A DNA stretch of 64,000 nt. Origin: an uncultured bacterium. Lineage in GTDB: Bacteria > Verrucomicrobiota > Kiritimatiellia > CAIKKV01 > CAITUY01. Shown here one piece after another: positions 51,124 to 64,000 of the stretch (positions are counted from its first letter, which is position 1; each line of letters starts with the position of its first letter). The notes below the pieces were generated by a model. The model did not search any database and was not told the DNA's origin. It worked only from the letters and a program-made list of their open reading frames with translations. Location of the stretch: NCBI GenBank assembly GCA_903895695.1, contig CAITUY010000210.1:1-64000 (forward strand), given 5' to 3'. A program made the position numbers and the translations under genes.

Positions 51124-52014
51124 ATGTTCATCGATGCACACCTGCACATGGTCCTTCGCAAGGGCTTGCCGAACAACGCGGCGGGATCAAATTTCGCGAC
51201 GCCCGAGGAACTGATCCTCATTATGGACCGAACCGGCGTGGACAAGGGCATTCTTTTGCCGCTTACCGGCCCGGAATGCAGTCACCAGTTGGGATCCACA
51301 GAGGATGTCCTCGAAGTCTGCAGGACGTATCCCGACCGCTTCTATCCCTTCTGCAATGTGGATCCCCGCGCCGGCACGAACTCGCCGGACGCCGACCTCT
51401 CGTTCCATTTGAACTACTACAAGGGACGCGGCTGCCTGGGCGTGGGTGAGATCACGGCCAACCTCGAATTCAACGATCCGCTCGTGCAAAACCTGTTCCG
51501 GCACTGCGAACGCTGTGAACTGCCGGTACTCTTTCACGTCGCGCCCCAACGCTATGGCTGTTACGGGCTGATTGACGCGGTCGGGCTGCCCGGCCTGGAA
51601 GCGTCACTGGCGGCTTTTCCGCGACTCAACTTCATCGGGCATTCCCAGCCCTTCTGGGCTGAGATCAGCGCTGATGTGACCGTTGCGAACCGCAATACGT
51701 ATCCCGCGGGACCTGTTGTTCCGGGCGGCGCGGTGCCCAGACTGATGCAGGCATATCCGAACCTGTATTGCGGCTGGGACGCGGGCAGCGGCTACAACGC
51801 GCTCACCCGCGATCCAGAATTCGGCTGGTCATTCATGAAGCGTTTCAGCGAACGCATCCTGTTTGGCACGGATATCTGCGAACCGTCGAATAACCACCGG
51901 CACGCGGAGTACTTGCGCACATCGCGGGCAGATGGCCGTATCTCGGATACCGCCTTTGAGAACATCTCTTGGCGTACAGCAAACCGGCTGTTCGGCCTTG
52001 GAATTGAGGCCTAA
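51124..52014 (+). CDS. Amidohydrolase-2 family metal-dependent hydrolase
   Basis: A 296-residue TIM-barrel hydrolase. The metal-binding HxH is in MFIDAHLHMV. Further ligands are likely in LPVLFHVAP (H), NFIGHSQPFW (H) and ILFGTDICEP (D). This pattern fits decarboxylating or lactone-hydrolysing members of the amidohydrolase superfamily. AAAGGAGG precedes two adjacent ATGs, and the second (51124) has the better spacing. The stop codon TAA falls inside a GCCTAAC box, a common arrangement for integron cassette genes. Confidence 0.82.
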   Translation: MFIDAHLHMVLRKGLPNNAAGSNFATPEELILIMDRTGVDKGILLPLTGPECSHQLGSTEDVLEVCRTYPDRFYPFCNVDPRAGTNSPDADLSFHLNYYKGRGCLGVGEITANLEFNDPLVQNLFRHCERCELPVLFHVAPQRYGCYGLIDAVGLPGLEASLAAFPRLNFIGHSQPFWAEISADVTVANRNTYPAGPVVPGGAVPRLMQAYPNLYCGWDAGSGYNALTRDPEFGWSFMKRFSERILFGTDICEPSNNHRHAEYLRTSRADGRISDTAFENISWRTANRLFGLGIEA

Positions 52015-52056
52015 CAACCCGTTGAAGAACATGGGGGCCAAGTCGGAGAATCAACG
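52009..52056 (+). other. Partial attC-like element
   Basis: A perfect left core box GCCTAAC is followed by AACCCGTTGAAG and a 6-bp stem CGTTGA/TCAACG. No right core box follows; the sequence passes into the end of the convergent ATP-grasp gene. It looks like a site truncated by recombination. Confidence 0.35.
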
Positions 52057-52992
52057 CTTGCCGGATCCCGGGAAAAGATAGTCGAGAAACCGCTTGGCCA
52101 CCTCCTCGCCTTCGGGCGGCGAGATCGCCAGGTCCGGGCTCAATTCGATGATGTGGAAGCGACCGGACTTCGGATCAACCAGGAAGTCGATGCCGACCAC
52201 CGGCAGGTTCAAGGCCCGGACTGCCCGCCCGGCGGCCCGCACCAGGCGGCGGTCTATGGTGTCCGTCGTGATATCGATGCTGCCACCGGTGTGATAGTTG
52301 GAGGTTAGCCGGACTTGCACGGCTTGCCCGGCCGGCGGGACCGTCTCCCACCCCACACCGAGCGCCTTCAGGTTCCGCCCGGTTTCGGCGTCCACCGGAA
52401 TGCGGTGACTGGGGTCGATCCGCCGTTGTTCGCGATTCCGCCGCTGGATCAACGCCCGGATGGTGTCGCGGCCGTTGCCGACCACACGGGCGGGATTGCG
52501 CTGGATGGACGCGACAAACCGGAAATCCACAAAGATCAAGCGCTCATCAACCCCCTGCACGCGCTGCTCCAGAATGATATCCTCCTCGAACCGGCGGGCG
52601 AGGCGCACGGCCCGCACGAGCTCTGCCGGCGTTCGCACGTCGACTGACACGCCGCGCCCGCCCCACTGGGTGCACGGCTTGACCACGATGGACCGATGCC
52701 GTCCCAGGAACGCCTGCGCCGCCGCCGGAGTCGTGTAGGGGATCTGGTCAGGGACTGGGAACCCGCGGTCGGCCAGAAAACGGTTGGCGAGACGCTTGTT
52801 CTGGGCCAGATGAAACGTCACCGCGCCGACCCGGTCGGTCAGGGCATTGTAGCATCGCACGGAGCGGCCGCCCTGCCGGAGCACGAAGATCGGCGTGGCA
52901 GGATCGATAACCTCGATGCGGATGCCGCGTCGCCGGGCCTCAGTCGTGATCGTGGTCGTATAGATGGAATTCACGGATGCCATGCTAACCAT
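52051..52992 (-). CDS. ATP-grasp ligase-like protein
   Basis: A protein of about 313 residues with an ATP-grasp fold similar to the ATP-binding domain of cyanophycin synthetase and bifunctional glutathione synthetases. Landmarks are FHLAQNKRLANRFLADRGFPVP, VVKPCTQWGGRGV (nucleotide-binding), RLIFVDFRFVAS and GIDFLVDPKSGRFHIIELSPDLAI (metal-binding glutamate). It probably joins a carboxylate to an amine. The start is uncertain: ATGs at 52992 and 52983 and a GTG at 53022 are possible, none with a good ribosome binding site. Confidence 0.78.
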   Translation of the reverse strand: MVSMASVNSIYTTTITTEARRRGIRIEVIDPATPIFVLRQGGRSVRCYNALTDRVGAVTFHLAQNKRLANRFLADRGFPVPDQIPYTTPAAAQAFLGRHRSIVVKPCTQWGGRGVSVDVRTPAELVRAVRLARRFEEDIILEQRVQGVDERLIFVDFRFVASIQRNPARVVGNGRDTIRALIQRRNREQRRIDPSHRIPVDAETGRNLKALGVGWETVPPAGQAVQVRLTSNYHTGGSIDITTDTIDRRLVRAAGRAVRALNLPVVGIDFLVDPKSGRFHIIELSPDLAISPPEGEEVAKRFLDYLFPGSGKR

Positions 52993-53126
52993 AGAACGGC
53001 TGGTGTCAGCTCTTTTCTGCACCGCTTGTTGCCGTACACGGCCTTGGCGCGCCTCGATGCCGTGTTGTGTGTCATGCGTGGTTCTGGCAAAATATCCGTG
53101 AGCGGCTACTTAAGGATCCCATCGCC

Positions 53127-53732
53127 ATGGACGACAAAGACAACCTGGACATCCTCAGATTGGTATTCGATGCCCTGCCCTCGTTGCTGTTCGTTGTCGA
53201 TGAGGATGTGCGGATCCAGGACTACAATGCTGCCGCGTCGGCGCTCCTGGCGGCCGATCGACCGACCGTCATCAAACGCCGGGCCGGCGAAGTGCTGCAC
53301 TGCATGCATTCGCGCGACGTCCCCGAGGGCTGCGGCCGGGCGCCCTACTGCATCAACTGCGTTGTCCGGAATTCCGTAAAGGAAGCCTTCCAGGGGCATC
53401 GCGTGATCCGCCGCCGCACGAGGCTCGAGCTGATTCGCGATGGGACGCTCGTGGAGATCTATGCGCTCATCACCAGCTCGCCATTCGCCTACCAAGGCAG
53501 GTCGCTCGCCTTGCTGGTAATTGAGGACATCAGTGAACTGGCGGAGATTCAGCGCATTATACCCGTCTGCTCTGTCTGCAGAAAAGTCCGCGACGACAAA
53601 GAATCATGGATGCGGGTCGAAGCCTACTTCAAGGACCATTGGGACGTCGACTTCTCCCATGGCTTGTGCCCGGAATGCTACAAGGCCGAGATGGGGAAGC
53701 TGGACGCAACCGACGCCAAGGCGAAGGAGTAA
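53127..53732 (+). CDS. PAS-domain sensor protein with C-terminal cysteine motif
   Basis: A 201-residue protein. A PAS domain occupies about residues 8-135 (ILRLVFDALPSLLFVVDEDVRIQDYNAAA), with an internal cysteine group CMHSRDVPEGCGRAPYCINC that could bind a metal, haem or iron-sulfur cluster. The C-terminal IPVCSVCRKVRDDKESWMRVEAYFKDH...FSHGLCPEC motif is typical of tails following PAS/GAF domains in bacterial sensor proteins and has four cysteines in CxxC pairs. There is no output domain, so it may act through a partner. AAGGA lies 11 bases before the ATG. Confidence 0.8.
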   Translation: MDDKDNLDILRLVFDALPSLLFVVDEDVRIQDYNAAASALLAADRPTVIKRRAGEVLHCMHSRDVPEGCGRAPYCINCVVRNSVKEAFQGHRVIRRRTRLELIRDGTLVEIYALITSSPFAYQGRSLALLVIEDISELAEIQRIIPVCSVCRKVRDDKESWMRVEAYFKDHWDVDFSHGLCPECYKAEMGKLDATDAKAKE

Positions 53733-53754
53733 CCTTCGCCGGCGCCGCAACGCG

Positions 53755-57048
<3,294 letters not shown>

Positions 57049-57066
57049 GCGTACGGCCCCGTTCTA

Positions 57067-58710
<1,644 letters not shown>

Positions 58711-58740
58711 GGTCGAGGTTCCTGCCCGGTTGCGTCGCCT

Positions 58741-60189
58741 CTAGTGGTGCGGCTTGGGTTCGAGGTTGAGGAGCATGGGTTCCATCGCGTCCTTGCCGGT
58801 CATCCGGCTCACATCCAAGGGATAGCGGCCCGAGAAACAAGCGGTGCAGTAGTCGCGGGACTCCTCGCCGAACGGCGATAGCAGCCCCTCGATGCTCATG
58901 TATCCCAACGTGTCGGCTCCCACGTACTCGCAGACCTCGGCGACGCTCTTGCCGGCCGCAATCAGTTCCTCGCGCGTGGCGAAATCGATGCCGAAGAAGC
59001 ACGGGTGCATAGTCGGCGGACACGAGATGCGCAGGTGGATCTCGCTGGCGCCGGCATCGCGCAGGGCCGAGACGCGCCGCCGCGCCGTCGTGCCGCGGAT
59101 GATCGAATCGTCGACCACCACCACCCGCTTCCCGCGCACGACATCGGCCACCACGGCCAGCTTCATGTCCACGCTGCGGGCGCGCTGGTCCGCCTCGGGC
59201 ATGATGAACGTGCGGCCCACGTAATGGTTACGCATGAACCCGAAGTCGAGCGGGATGCCGCTCTCCAGCGCGAAGCCCAGCGCCGCCGAACTCCCGCTGT
59301 CGGGAACGGCGATCACGACGTCGGCCTCCGCCGGCTGTTCCCGGGCGAGGCGCCGTCCCAGCTTCACGCGCACGGTATGGACGTTATGGCCGAAGACCTG
59401 GCTGTCCGGCCGTGCAAAATAGACGTGCTCGAAGACGCAGTGCGCCTGGCTGCAGGACCGTTCATCCTCGGCAAACCGGCTGCTGTGCATCCCCGTGGAG
59501 TCGATGATGACCAGTTCGCCGGGCTCCACGTCGCGCAGGTAGTCCGCGCCGACCTGCACCAGGGCGCAGGTTTCGCTCGCCACCACGTAGCCGCCGCCCA
59601 GGCGCCCGATGGATAGCGGCTTGAACCCGAGCGGGTCGCGCGCCGCCATCACGCAGTCCTTGGTCATCAGAAGGAACGAGAACGCGCCCTTCAACTCGGC
59701 CAGGGCCCGCGCCACGCGCCGGGGCCGCGAGCGGAACATGGGGTCGGACAGCAGGTGCACGAGCACTTCGCTGTCCGTGCTCGTCTGGAAGATAGCGCCC
59801 GACTCCTGGTACATCAGCCGGAGCGCCCGGGCGTTCACGAGATTGCCGTTATGGGCGATGGCCCAGATACCGTCGCTGCACTCCACCACCAAAGGCTGGA
59901 CGTTCTGGACGCGGGGCGCGCCCGTGGTGGAATAGCGCACGTGGCCGATGCCAAGGTGCCCGCTCAGATCCACCAGTGTGTTGGGATCGAAGACGTCGCT
60001 GACCAATCCAAGCCCCTTGGTCGAACGCACCTGGGTGCCATCGGAGACCACAATCCCGGCCCCCTCCTGCCCGCGGTGCTGCAGCGAAAAAAGTCCCGAA
60101 TAAATCAACGCGGACGCCCCGGGAATACCGAAGACGCCGACAATACCACACGCTTCACGAGGTCGATCGATGCTGAGGTCAGAATTCAC
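58741..60189 (-). CDS. purF: Amidophosphoribosyltransferase
   Basis: A 482-residue enzyme catalysing the first committed step of purine synthesis, from PRPP and glutamine to phosphoribosylamine. The N-terminal nucleophile domain has REACGIVGVFG, so a short propeptide of about 13 residues would be removed to expose the catalytic cysteine. RYSTTGAP and HNGNLVN bind glutamine. The PRPP loop is VVVVDDSIIRGTT. It starts with GTG at 60189, supported by GAGG 8 bases upstream. A terminator separates it from gltD. Confidence 0.97.
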   Translation of the reverse strand: MNSDLSIDRPREACGIVGVFGIPGASALIYSGLFSLQHRGQEGAGIVVSDGTQVRSTKGLGLVSDVFDPNTLVDLSGHLGIGHVRYSTTGAPRVQNVQPLVVECSDGIWAIAHNGNLVNARALRLMYQESGAIFQTSTDSEVLVHLLSDPMFRSRPRRVARALAELKGAFSFLLMTKDCVMAARDPLGFKPLSIGRLGGGYVVASETCALVQVGADYLRDVEPGELVIIDSTGMHSSRFAEDERSCSQAHCVFEHVYFARPDSQVFGHNVHTVRVKLGRRLAREQPAEADVVIAVPDSGSSAALGFALESGIPLDFGFMRNHYVGRTFIMPEADQRARSVDMKLAVVADVVRGKRVVVVDDSIIRGTTARRRVSALRDAGASEIHLRISCPPTMHPCFFGIDFATREELIAAGKSVAEVCEYVGADTLGYMSIEGLLSPFGEESRDYCTACFSGRYPLDVSRMTGKDAMEPMLLNLEPKPHH

Positions 60190-60345
60190 GGCTATGCCCT
60201 CAAACGGCGCTTCGCTTCAATTAGCGGTCGACGCCAAGAATTGCAAGCCCTATCTCAGTAGCGTCGCCGGCCCCCCGCCAGACAACGTCCTGTCCTGAAA
60301 AAGGCGATCCACAGAACCCACCCGTCGGCGGCCACGGCCGCCCCC

Positions 60346-60376
60346 TGAAAAATGATGCGGGGATGCTCTCCCCGCG
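60346..60376 (-). terminator. Rho-independent terminator after gltD
   Basis: On the minus strand GCGGGGA and TCCCCGC form a perfect 7-bp GC stem, followed by ATCATTTTT. It lies directly after the gltD stop and probably isolates gltBD from purF-pyrG-carB. Confidence 0.7.
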
Positions 60377-60379
60377 GCC

Positions 60380-61828
60380 TCAGGCCTTGCCCTGGGGCTT
60401 CCGGTCAGCCAGGTACGCGGCAATTCCTTCGGCCGCTTTGCGGCCGTCCGCGATGGCCCGCACGACGAGCGAAGCGCCGTGCGTCATGTCCCCGGCCACG
60501 AAGATGCCCGGCACACTGGTCATGTTGCGGGCATCGCGCCCGATGTTCCCGTTGGGCTCGCGACGGATCTTCAGGTCGTCCACGATCGCGTTGCGCCCCG
60601 GCCCGGTAAAGCCCATGGCCAGCAGGACAAGGTCGGCCTCCAGATGAAACTCCGTGCCGGCCTTCTCCTTCATGACCGGCCGCCCGCCGCCTTCCGGCGC
60701 GACCCACTCGACCTCGGCGCAACGGAGTCCCGTCACCCGGCCATCCTTGCCCAGGAAGGTCTGCGTGGCCACGCTCCAGCGCCGCTCGCATCCTTCCTTG
60801 TGGCTGCTCGACACGCGGAGCATGTTGGGCCAGAGCGGCCAGGGCGTGGCCGGGGAGCGGGAGTCCGGCGGCCGGGGCAGGATTTCAATCTGCGTGACCG
60901 AAGTCGCGCCCTGCCGGATCGACGTGCCGACGCAGTCCGCGCCCGTGTCGCCGCCGCCGACGACCACGACGCGCTTCCCGCCGGCCAGGATCTCACGGGC
61001 AGAGTCCACCGGCTCGCCGCCGAGGCGCATGTTCTGCTGGATCAGAAAATCCATGGCATAGTGAATGCCGCCCAACTCGCGGCCGGGCACCTTCAGGTCG
61101 CGCGGCTCGCGCGCGCCGGCCGAAAAACAAATGGCGTCAAACCGGCTCTGGAGGTAGCGGTACGACACATCTTCGCCCACCCGCGTCTTGCACTCGAAGA
61201 CAACGCCCTCTTCCTCCATCAGCTTGACCCGGCGGTCGACAACCGCCTTCTCCAGCTTGAACTCGGGGATTCCGTAACGCAGGATGCCGCCCGGCTTGGC
61301 TGCGTCGTCATAGACCACCACCCAGTAGCCCGCGCGGTTCAGGCTGTCGGCCGCGGCCAGTCCCGCCGGACCGGAGCCGATCACGGCCACGCGCTGCTCG
61401 AAGCGAACTTTGGGCGGGCGGGGCCGCACATACCCGAGTTCGAAGCCCTTCTCGATAATGGCCAGCTCAATCTGCCGGATGGCCACGGGTTCCTTGTTGA
61501 TGCCCAACACGCACGAGCCTTCGCACAATGCCGGGCAGATGCGCCCGGTAAACTCCGGGAAATTGTCCGTGGCCAGCAGCAGGTCGAGCGCCTCCTGCCA
61601 CTTGCCGCGGTAGACCAGGTCGTTCCATTCCGGGACGATATTATTCAGCGGGCAGCCGCACCCGTGACAGAACGGGGTGCCGCAATCCATGCAGCGGGCC
61701 GCCTGTTCCACGAGTTCCTCGGCCGTCAAACGCAACTCCACGGCCTTGAAGTCGTGAGTGCGCTCGCCCACGGGGCGATACCCCGGGTCCTTGCGACCAT
61801 AGTCCATAAAGCCGGTCAGCTTACCCAT
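60380..61828 (-). CDS. gltD: Glutamate synthase small subunit
   Basis: A 482-residue iron-sulfur flavoprotein that oxidises NADPH and passes electrons to GltB. The N-terminal cysteine region has AARCMDCGTPFCHGCGCPLNN and CPALCEGSC, which bind 4Fe-4S clusters. Two dinucleotide motifs follow: VAVIGSGPAGLAAADSL for FAD and VVVVGGGDTGADCVGTS for NADPH. The ATG at 61828 has GAGG at a good distance; a TTG at 61834 is also in frame. It overlaps the end of gltB by 8 bases, indicating translational coupling. Confidence 0.97.
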   Translation of the reverse strand: MGKLTGFMDYGRKDPGYRPVGERTHDFKAVELRLTAEELVEQAARCMDCGTPFCHGCGCPLNNIVPEWNDLVYRGKWQEALDLLLATDNFPEFTGRICPALCEGSCVLGINKEPVAIRQIELAIIEKGFELGYVRPRPPKVRFEQRVAVIGSGPAGLAAADSLNRAGYWVVVYDDAAKPGGILRYGIPEFKLEKAVVDRRVKLMEEEGVVFECKTRVGEDVSYRYLQSRFDAICFSAGAREPRDLKVPGRELGGIHYAMDFLIQQNMRLGGEPVDSAREILAGGKRVVVVGGGDTGADCVGTSIRQGATSVTQIEILPRPPDSRSPATPWPLWPNMLRVSSSHKEGCERRWSVATQTFLGKDGRVTGLRCAEVEWVAPEGGGRPVMKEKAGTEFHLEADLVLLAMGFTGPGRNAIVDDLKIRREPNGNIGRDARNMTSVPGIFVAGDMTHGASLVVRAIADGRKAAEGIAAYLADRKPQGKA

Positions 61829-64000
61829 GCACAACCTCAGCTCTCTCGGTCTCTTCGTCTTCGCGCATCATCTGGCCGAGCACGCGGCGGTACTCCATCG
61901 GGAACACCTTCACGAAGAACGGCAGGCAGTCATCCCAGTTGCCGAGTACCCACTTGGCCTTGTGACTCCCGGTCAGTGCCACGTGCCGTTCGAGCAGGCC
62001 CCGCAGTTCGGCGACGTCCCGCCGGCTGACCACCAGTTCCAGGTCCACCATGTCCAGGTTGCAGCGGCTGTCGAAAATCCGGTCCTGGTCGAGGACGTAG
62101 GCGAGCCCGCCGCTCATGCCGGCGCCGAAATTCACGCCGGTGCGGCCGAGCACGACCACGCGGCCGCCCGTCATGTACTCGCACCCGTGGTCGCCCACTC
62201 CCTCGACGACCGCGGTGGCGCCGCTGTTGCGGATCGCGAAGCGTTCGCCGACCCGGCCGTTGATGAAGACTTCGCCGCACGTGGCCCCGTACAGCAGCAC
62301 GTTCCCCGCCATGATATTGTTCTCGGCTTCATAGGCGGCGCCGCGGAACGGCTTTACCACGATCCGGCCGCCCGAGAGCCCCTTCCCGAGGTAATCGTTA
62401 GCCTCGCCCTCCAGCGTCAGAGTAATGCCCCGCGCGCACCAGGCGCCGAAACTCTGGCCCGCCGAGCCCCGGAACGTCAGGTTGATCGTATTATCCGGCA
62501 GGCCGGCGTGCCCATAACGGCGCGCCACCAGGCCGGAAATCATCGTCCCGACCGTCCGGTTGACGTTGCGGATGGGGAACTCCAGCGTCACGGGCGTCCG
62601 GGTGTCAATGGCTGACTTGACCTTGGGAATAATCTGCAAGTCCAGGGCCTGGTCCAACTCGTGGTCCTGCTCATGCATGCGGCGCCGGGGCGCCTTCGTC
62701 TCGGGCCGGTACAGGATCTTCGACAGGTCGAGTCCCTTCGCCTTCCAAAACGTGATGGCGTCGTTCATTTCAAGCAGATCCGAACGGCCGACCAGGTCGT
62801 CCAGGGTCCGCACGCCAAGCTGCGCCAGGTATTCGCGAACCTCCCCGGCGATGAACCGGAAGAAATTCTGGAGGTACTCGGGCCGGCCCGAAAACAACTT
62901 GCGCAAGTTCGGGTCCTGGGTCGCCACCCCCACCGGGCACGTGTTGTTGTGGCACTTGCGCATCATCACGCAGCCCAGCACGACCAGCGCCGTTGTGGCA
63001 AACCCGTACTCCTCCGCCCCGAGCATGGCGGCGATGACGACGTCGCGCCCGGTCTTGATCTGCCCGTCGGTCTGCAGCCGTACGAAGCCGCGCAGGTCGT
63101 TGAGCACGAGCGTCTGCTGGGCTTCGGCCAGGCCCAGCTCCCAGGGGGCGCCGGCGTGCCGGATGGAGGAAAGCGGCGAAGCGCCGGTGCCGCCGTCGTA
63201 CCCGCTGATGAGCACCATGTCGGCCTTGGCCTTGGCCACGCCGGCCGCGATCGTGCCCACCCCGAGCTCGGAGACCAGCTTCACGGATATGCGGGCGTCG
63301 GTGTTGATGTTTTTGAGGTCGTAGATGAGCTGCTTGATGTCCTCGATCGAGTAAATGTCATGGTGCGGCGGCGGGGAAATCAGCGTGACGCCGGGCGTGG
63401 AATGGCGGGTCTTCGCGATCTCCTCGTTCACCTTGTGGCCGGGCAACTGCCCCCCCTCGCCGGGCTTGGCGCCCTGCGCGATCTTGATCTGCAGCTCGCG
63501 CGCATTGACGCAGTATTCCGCGGTCACGCCGAAGCGGCCGCTCGCGATCTGCTTCACGGCGCTGGAGCGGCTGTCGCCGTTCGGCAGCGGCTGGTAACGC
63601 GCGGGGTCCTCGCCGCCCTCACCGCTGTTGCTCATGGCGCCGAGGCGGTTCATGGCGATCGCCATGGTCTCGTGAGCCTCGCGGCTGATCGAGCCGAACG
63701 ACATGGCGCCGGTCACGAAACGTTTCATGATGGATTCCACCGGCTCGACCTGCTCGACCGGGATGGCGGTCGTCGGTTTGAACCGGAACGTGCCGCGCAG
63801 CGTGAACTGTTTCGCGGACTGGTCGTTGATGAGCTTCGCGTACTCGCGGTAGGCCTTCACGTCGTTCTGGCGCGTGGCCTGCTGCAGCTTGGCGATCGAG
63901 TCCGTGGTCCACAGGTGCCGCTCGCCGTCGTGCCGCCAGCGGTAGAACCCACCGCTTGGCAGAATGCAGGACGACGCCTGTGACGACGCGACGGCCGCCC
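61821..64000 (-). CDS. gltB: Glutamate synthase large subunit, C-terminal part (cut by window edge)
   Basis: The C-terminal 726 or so residues of GltB; the frame is open to the window edge, so the start lies beyond 64000. The FMN-binding synthase domain (SNSGEGGEDPARY; GQLPGHKVNEEIA; LISGYDGGTGASPLSSI) contains the 3Fe-4S motif CVMMRKCHNNTCPVGVATQ. The C-terminal GXGXG beta-helix domain has the expected repeats (GKGLSGGRIVVKPF; GATCGEVFINGRVGERFAIRNSGATAVVEGVGDHGCEYMTGG). The enzyme makes two glutamates from glutamine and 2-oxoglutarate. The missing N-terminus would carry the glutaminase domain. Confidence 0.97.
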   Translation of the reverse strand, partial: AAVASSQASSCILPSGGFYRWRHDGERHLWTTDSIAKLQQATRQNDVKAYREYAKLINDQSAKQFTLRGTFRFKPTTAIPVEQVEPVESIMKRFVTGAMSFGSISREAHETMAIAMNRLGAMSNSGEGGEDPARYQPLPNGDSRSSAVKQIASGRFGVTAEYCVNARELQIKIAQGAKPGEGGQLPGHKVNEEIAKTRHSTPGVTLISPPPHHDIYSIEDIKQLIYDLKNINTDARISVKLVSELGVGTIAAGVAKAKADMVLISGYDGGTGASPLSSIRHAGAPWELGLAEAQQTLVLNDLRGFVRLQTDGQIKTGRDVVIAAMLGAEEYGFATTALVVLGCVMMRKCHNNTCPVGVATQDPNLRKLFSGRPEYLQNFFRFIAGEVREYLAQLGVRTLDDLVGRSDLLEMNDAITFWKAKGLDLSKILYRPETKAPRRRMHEQDHELDQALDLQIIPKVKSAIDTRTPVTLEFPIRNVNRTVGTMISGLVARRYGHAGLPDNTINLTFRGSAGQSFGAWCARGITLTLEGEANDYLGKGLSGGRIVVKPFRGAAYEAENNIMAGNVLLYGATCGEVFINGRVGERFAIRNSGATAVVEGVGDHGCEYMTGGRVVVLGRTGVNFGAGMSGGLAYVLDQDRIFDSRCNLDMVDLELVVSRRDVAELRGLLERHVALTGSHKAKWVLGNWDDCLPFFVKVFPMEYRRVLGQMMREDEETERAEVVHG

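Noticed and set aside
60479..62029. Long plus-strand frame across gltD and gltB
   Set aside because: It is antisense to two canonical glutamate synthase genes and has no domain character.

Overview
The window is a GC-rich bacterial chromosome segment that is almost fully coding, with both strands used. The gene content suggests the PVC superphylum (Kiritimatiellota, Lentisphaerae or Verrucomicrobiota). Supporting signs are a sulfatase fragment, PVC-style carbohydrate-active enzymes, a MoxR/Bat aerotolerance operon joined to a Gld-type ABC transporter, toroidal terpene cyclases, and several families of short palindromic intergenic repeats. No rRNA, tRNA or CRISPR array was recognised. The phylum assignment is an inference from gene content.

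Layout. 1-2.0 kb is an accessory patch: a sulfatase cut off after about 97 residues, a DUF6998-like cassette gene, a small membrane protein and a RelE-type toxin/antitoxin pair, with attC-like hairpins at two gene ends. 2.2-3.1 kb encodes a membrane-anchored small heat-shock protein. 3.2-17.6 kb is one long operon: ABC ATPase, permease, GldG-like protein, DUF4340 protein, MoxR ATPase, DUF58 protein, DUF4381-like lipoprotein, BatA, a BatB-BatC fusion and a BatD-BatE fusion. 17.9-26.3 kb is a carbohydrate-degradation region (an alpha/alpha-barrel hydrolase, a Gfo/Idh/MocA oxidoreductase, a fucosidase-like TIM barrel, a GH32-like enzyme, a second putative glycosidase, and an aldolase-family protein with an altered metal site).

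26.3-32.8 kb is the most unusual part. A minus-strand operon encodes, in transcription order, a two-cluster ferredoxin protein, a radical SAM enzyme, a DUF116-polyprenyl diphosphate synthase fusion, a short prenyltransferase-like toroid and a squalene-hopene-cyclase-like toroid with a DxDD motif. The first four genes overlap by ATGA. It looks like a self-contained isoprenoid pathway: make a polyprenyl chain, cyclise it, and modify it by radical chemistry. I do not recognise it as a standard hopanoid operon.

32.9-41.8 kb holds envelope-glycan genes (two large polytopic glycosyltransferase-like proteins, an FAD-dependent mutase/oxidase-like protein, a GT2 glycosyltransferase and an epimerase) and a WrbA quinone reductase. 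42.0-46.0 kb holds a DUF4019 lipoprotein, a BtuFCD-type metal-chelate/cobalamin importer whose ATPase carries a C-terminal extension, and a small membrane protein. 46.2-47.9 kb holds a YefM/YoeB toxin-antitoxin pair followed by an attC-like hairpin, then an RlmN/Cfr-family radical SAM methyltransferase. 47.9-53.7 kb holds a large GH95/DUF5703-like secreted protein with a C-terminal LamG domain, an amidohydrolase, an ATP-grasp protein and a PAS protein. 53.8-64.0 kb is core nitrogen and nucleotide metabolism on the minus strand: gltB (running off the right edge), gltD, purF, pyrG and carB, all glutamine/glutamate-linked.

Three to four dispersed repeat families and about five degenerate attC-like hairpins suggest repeated small insertions into an otherwise ordinary backbone.
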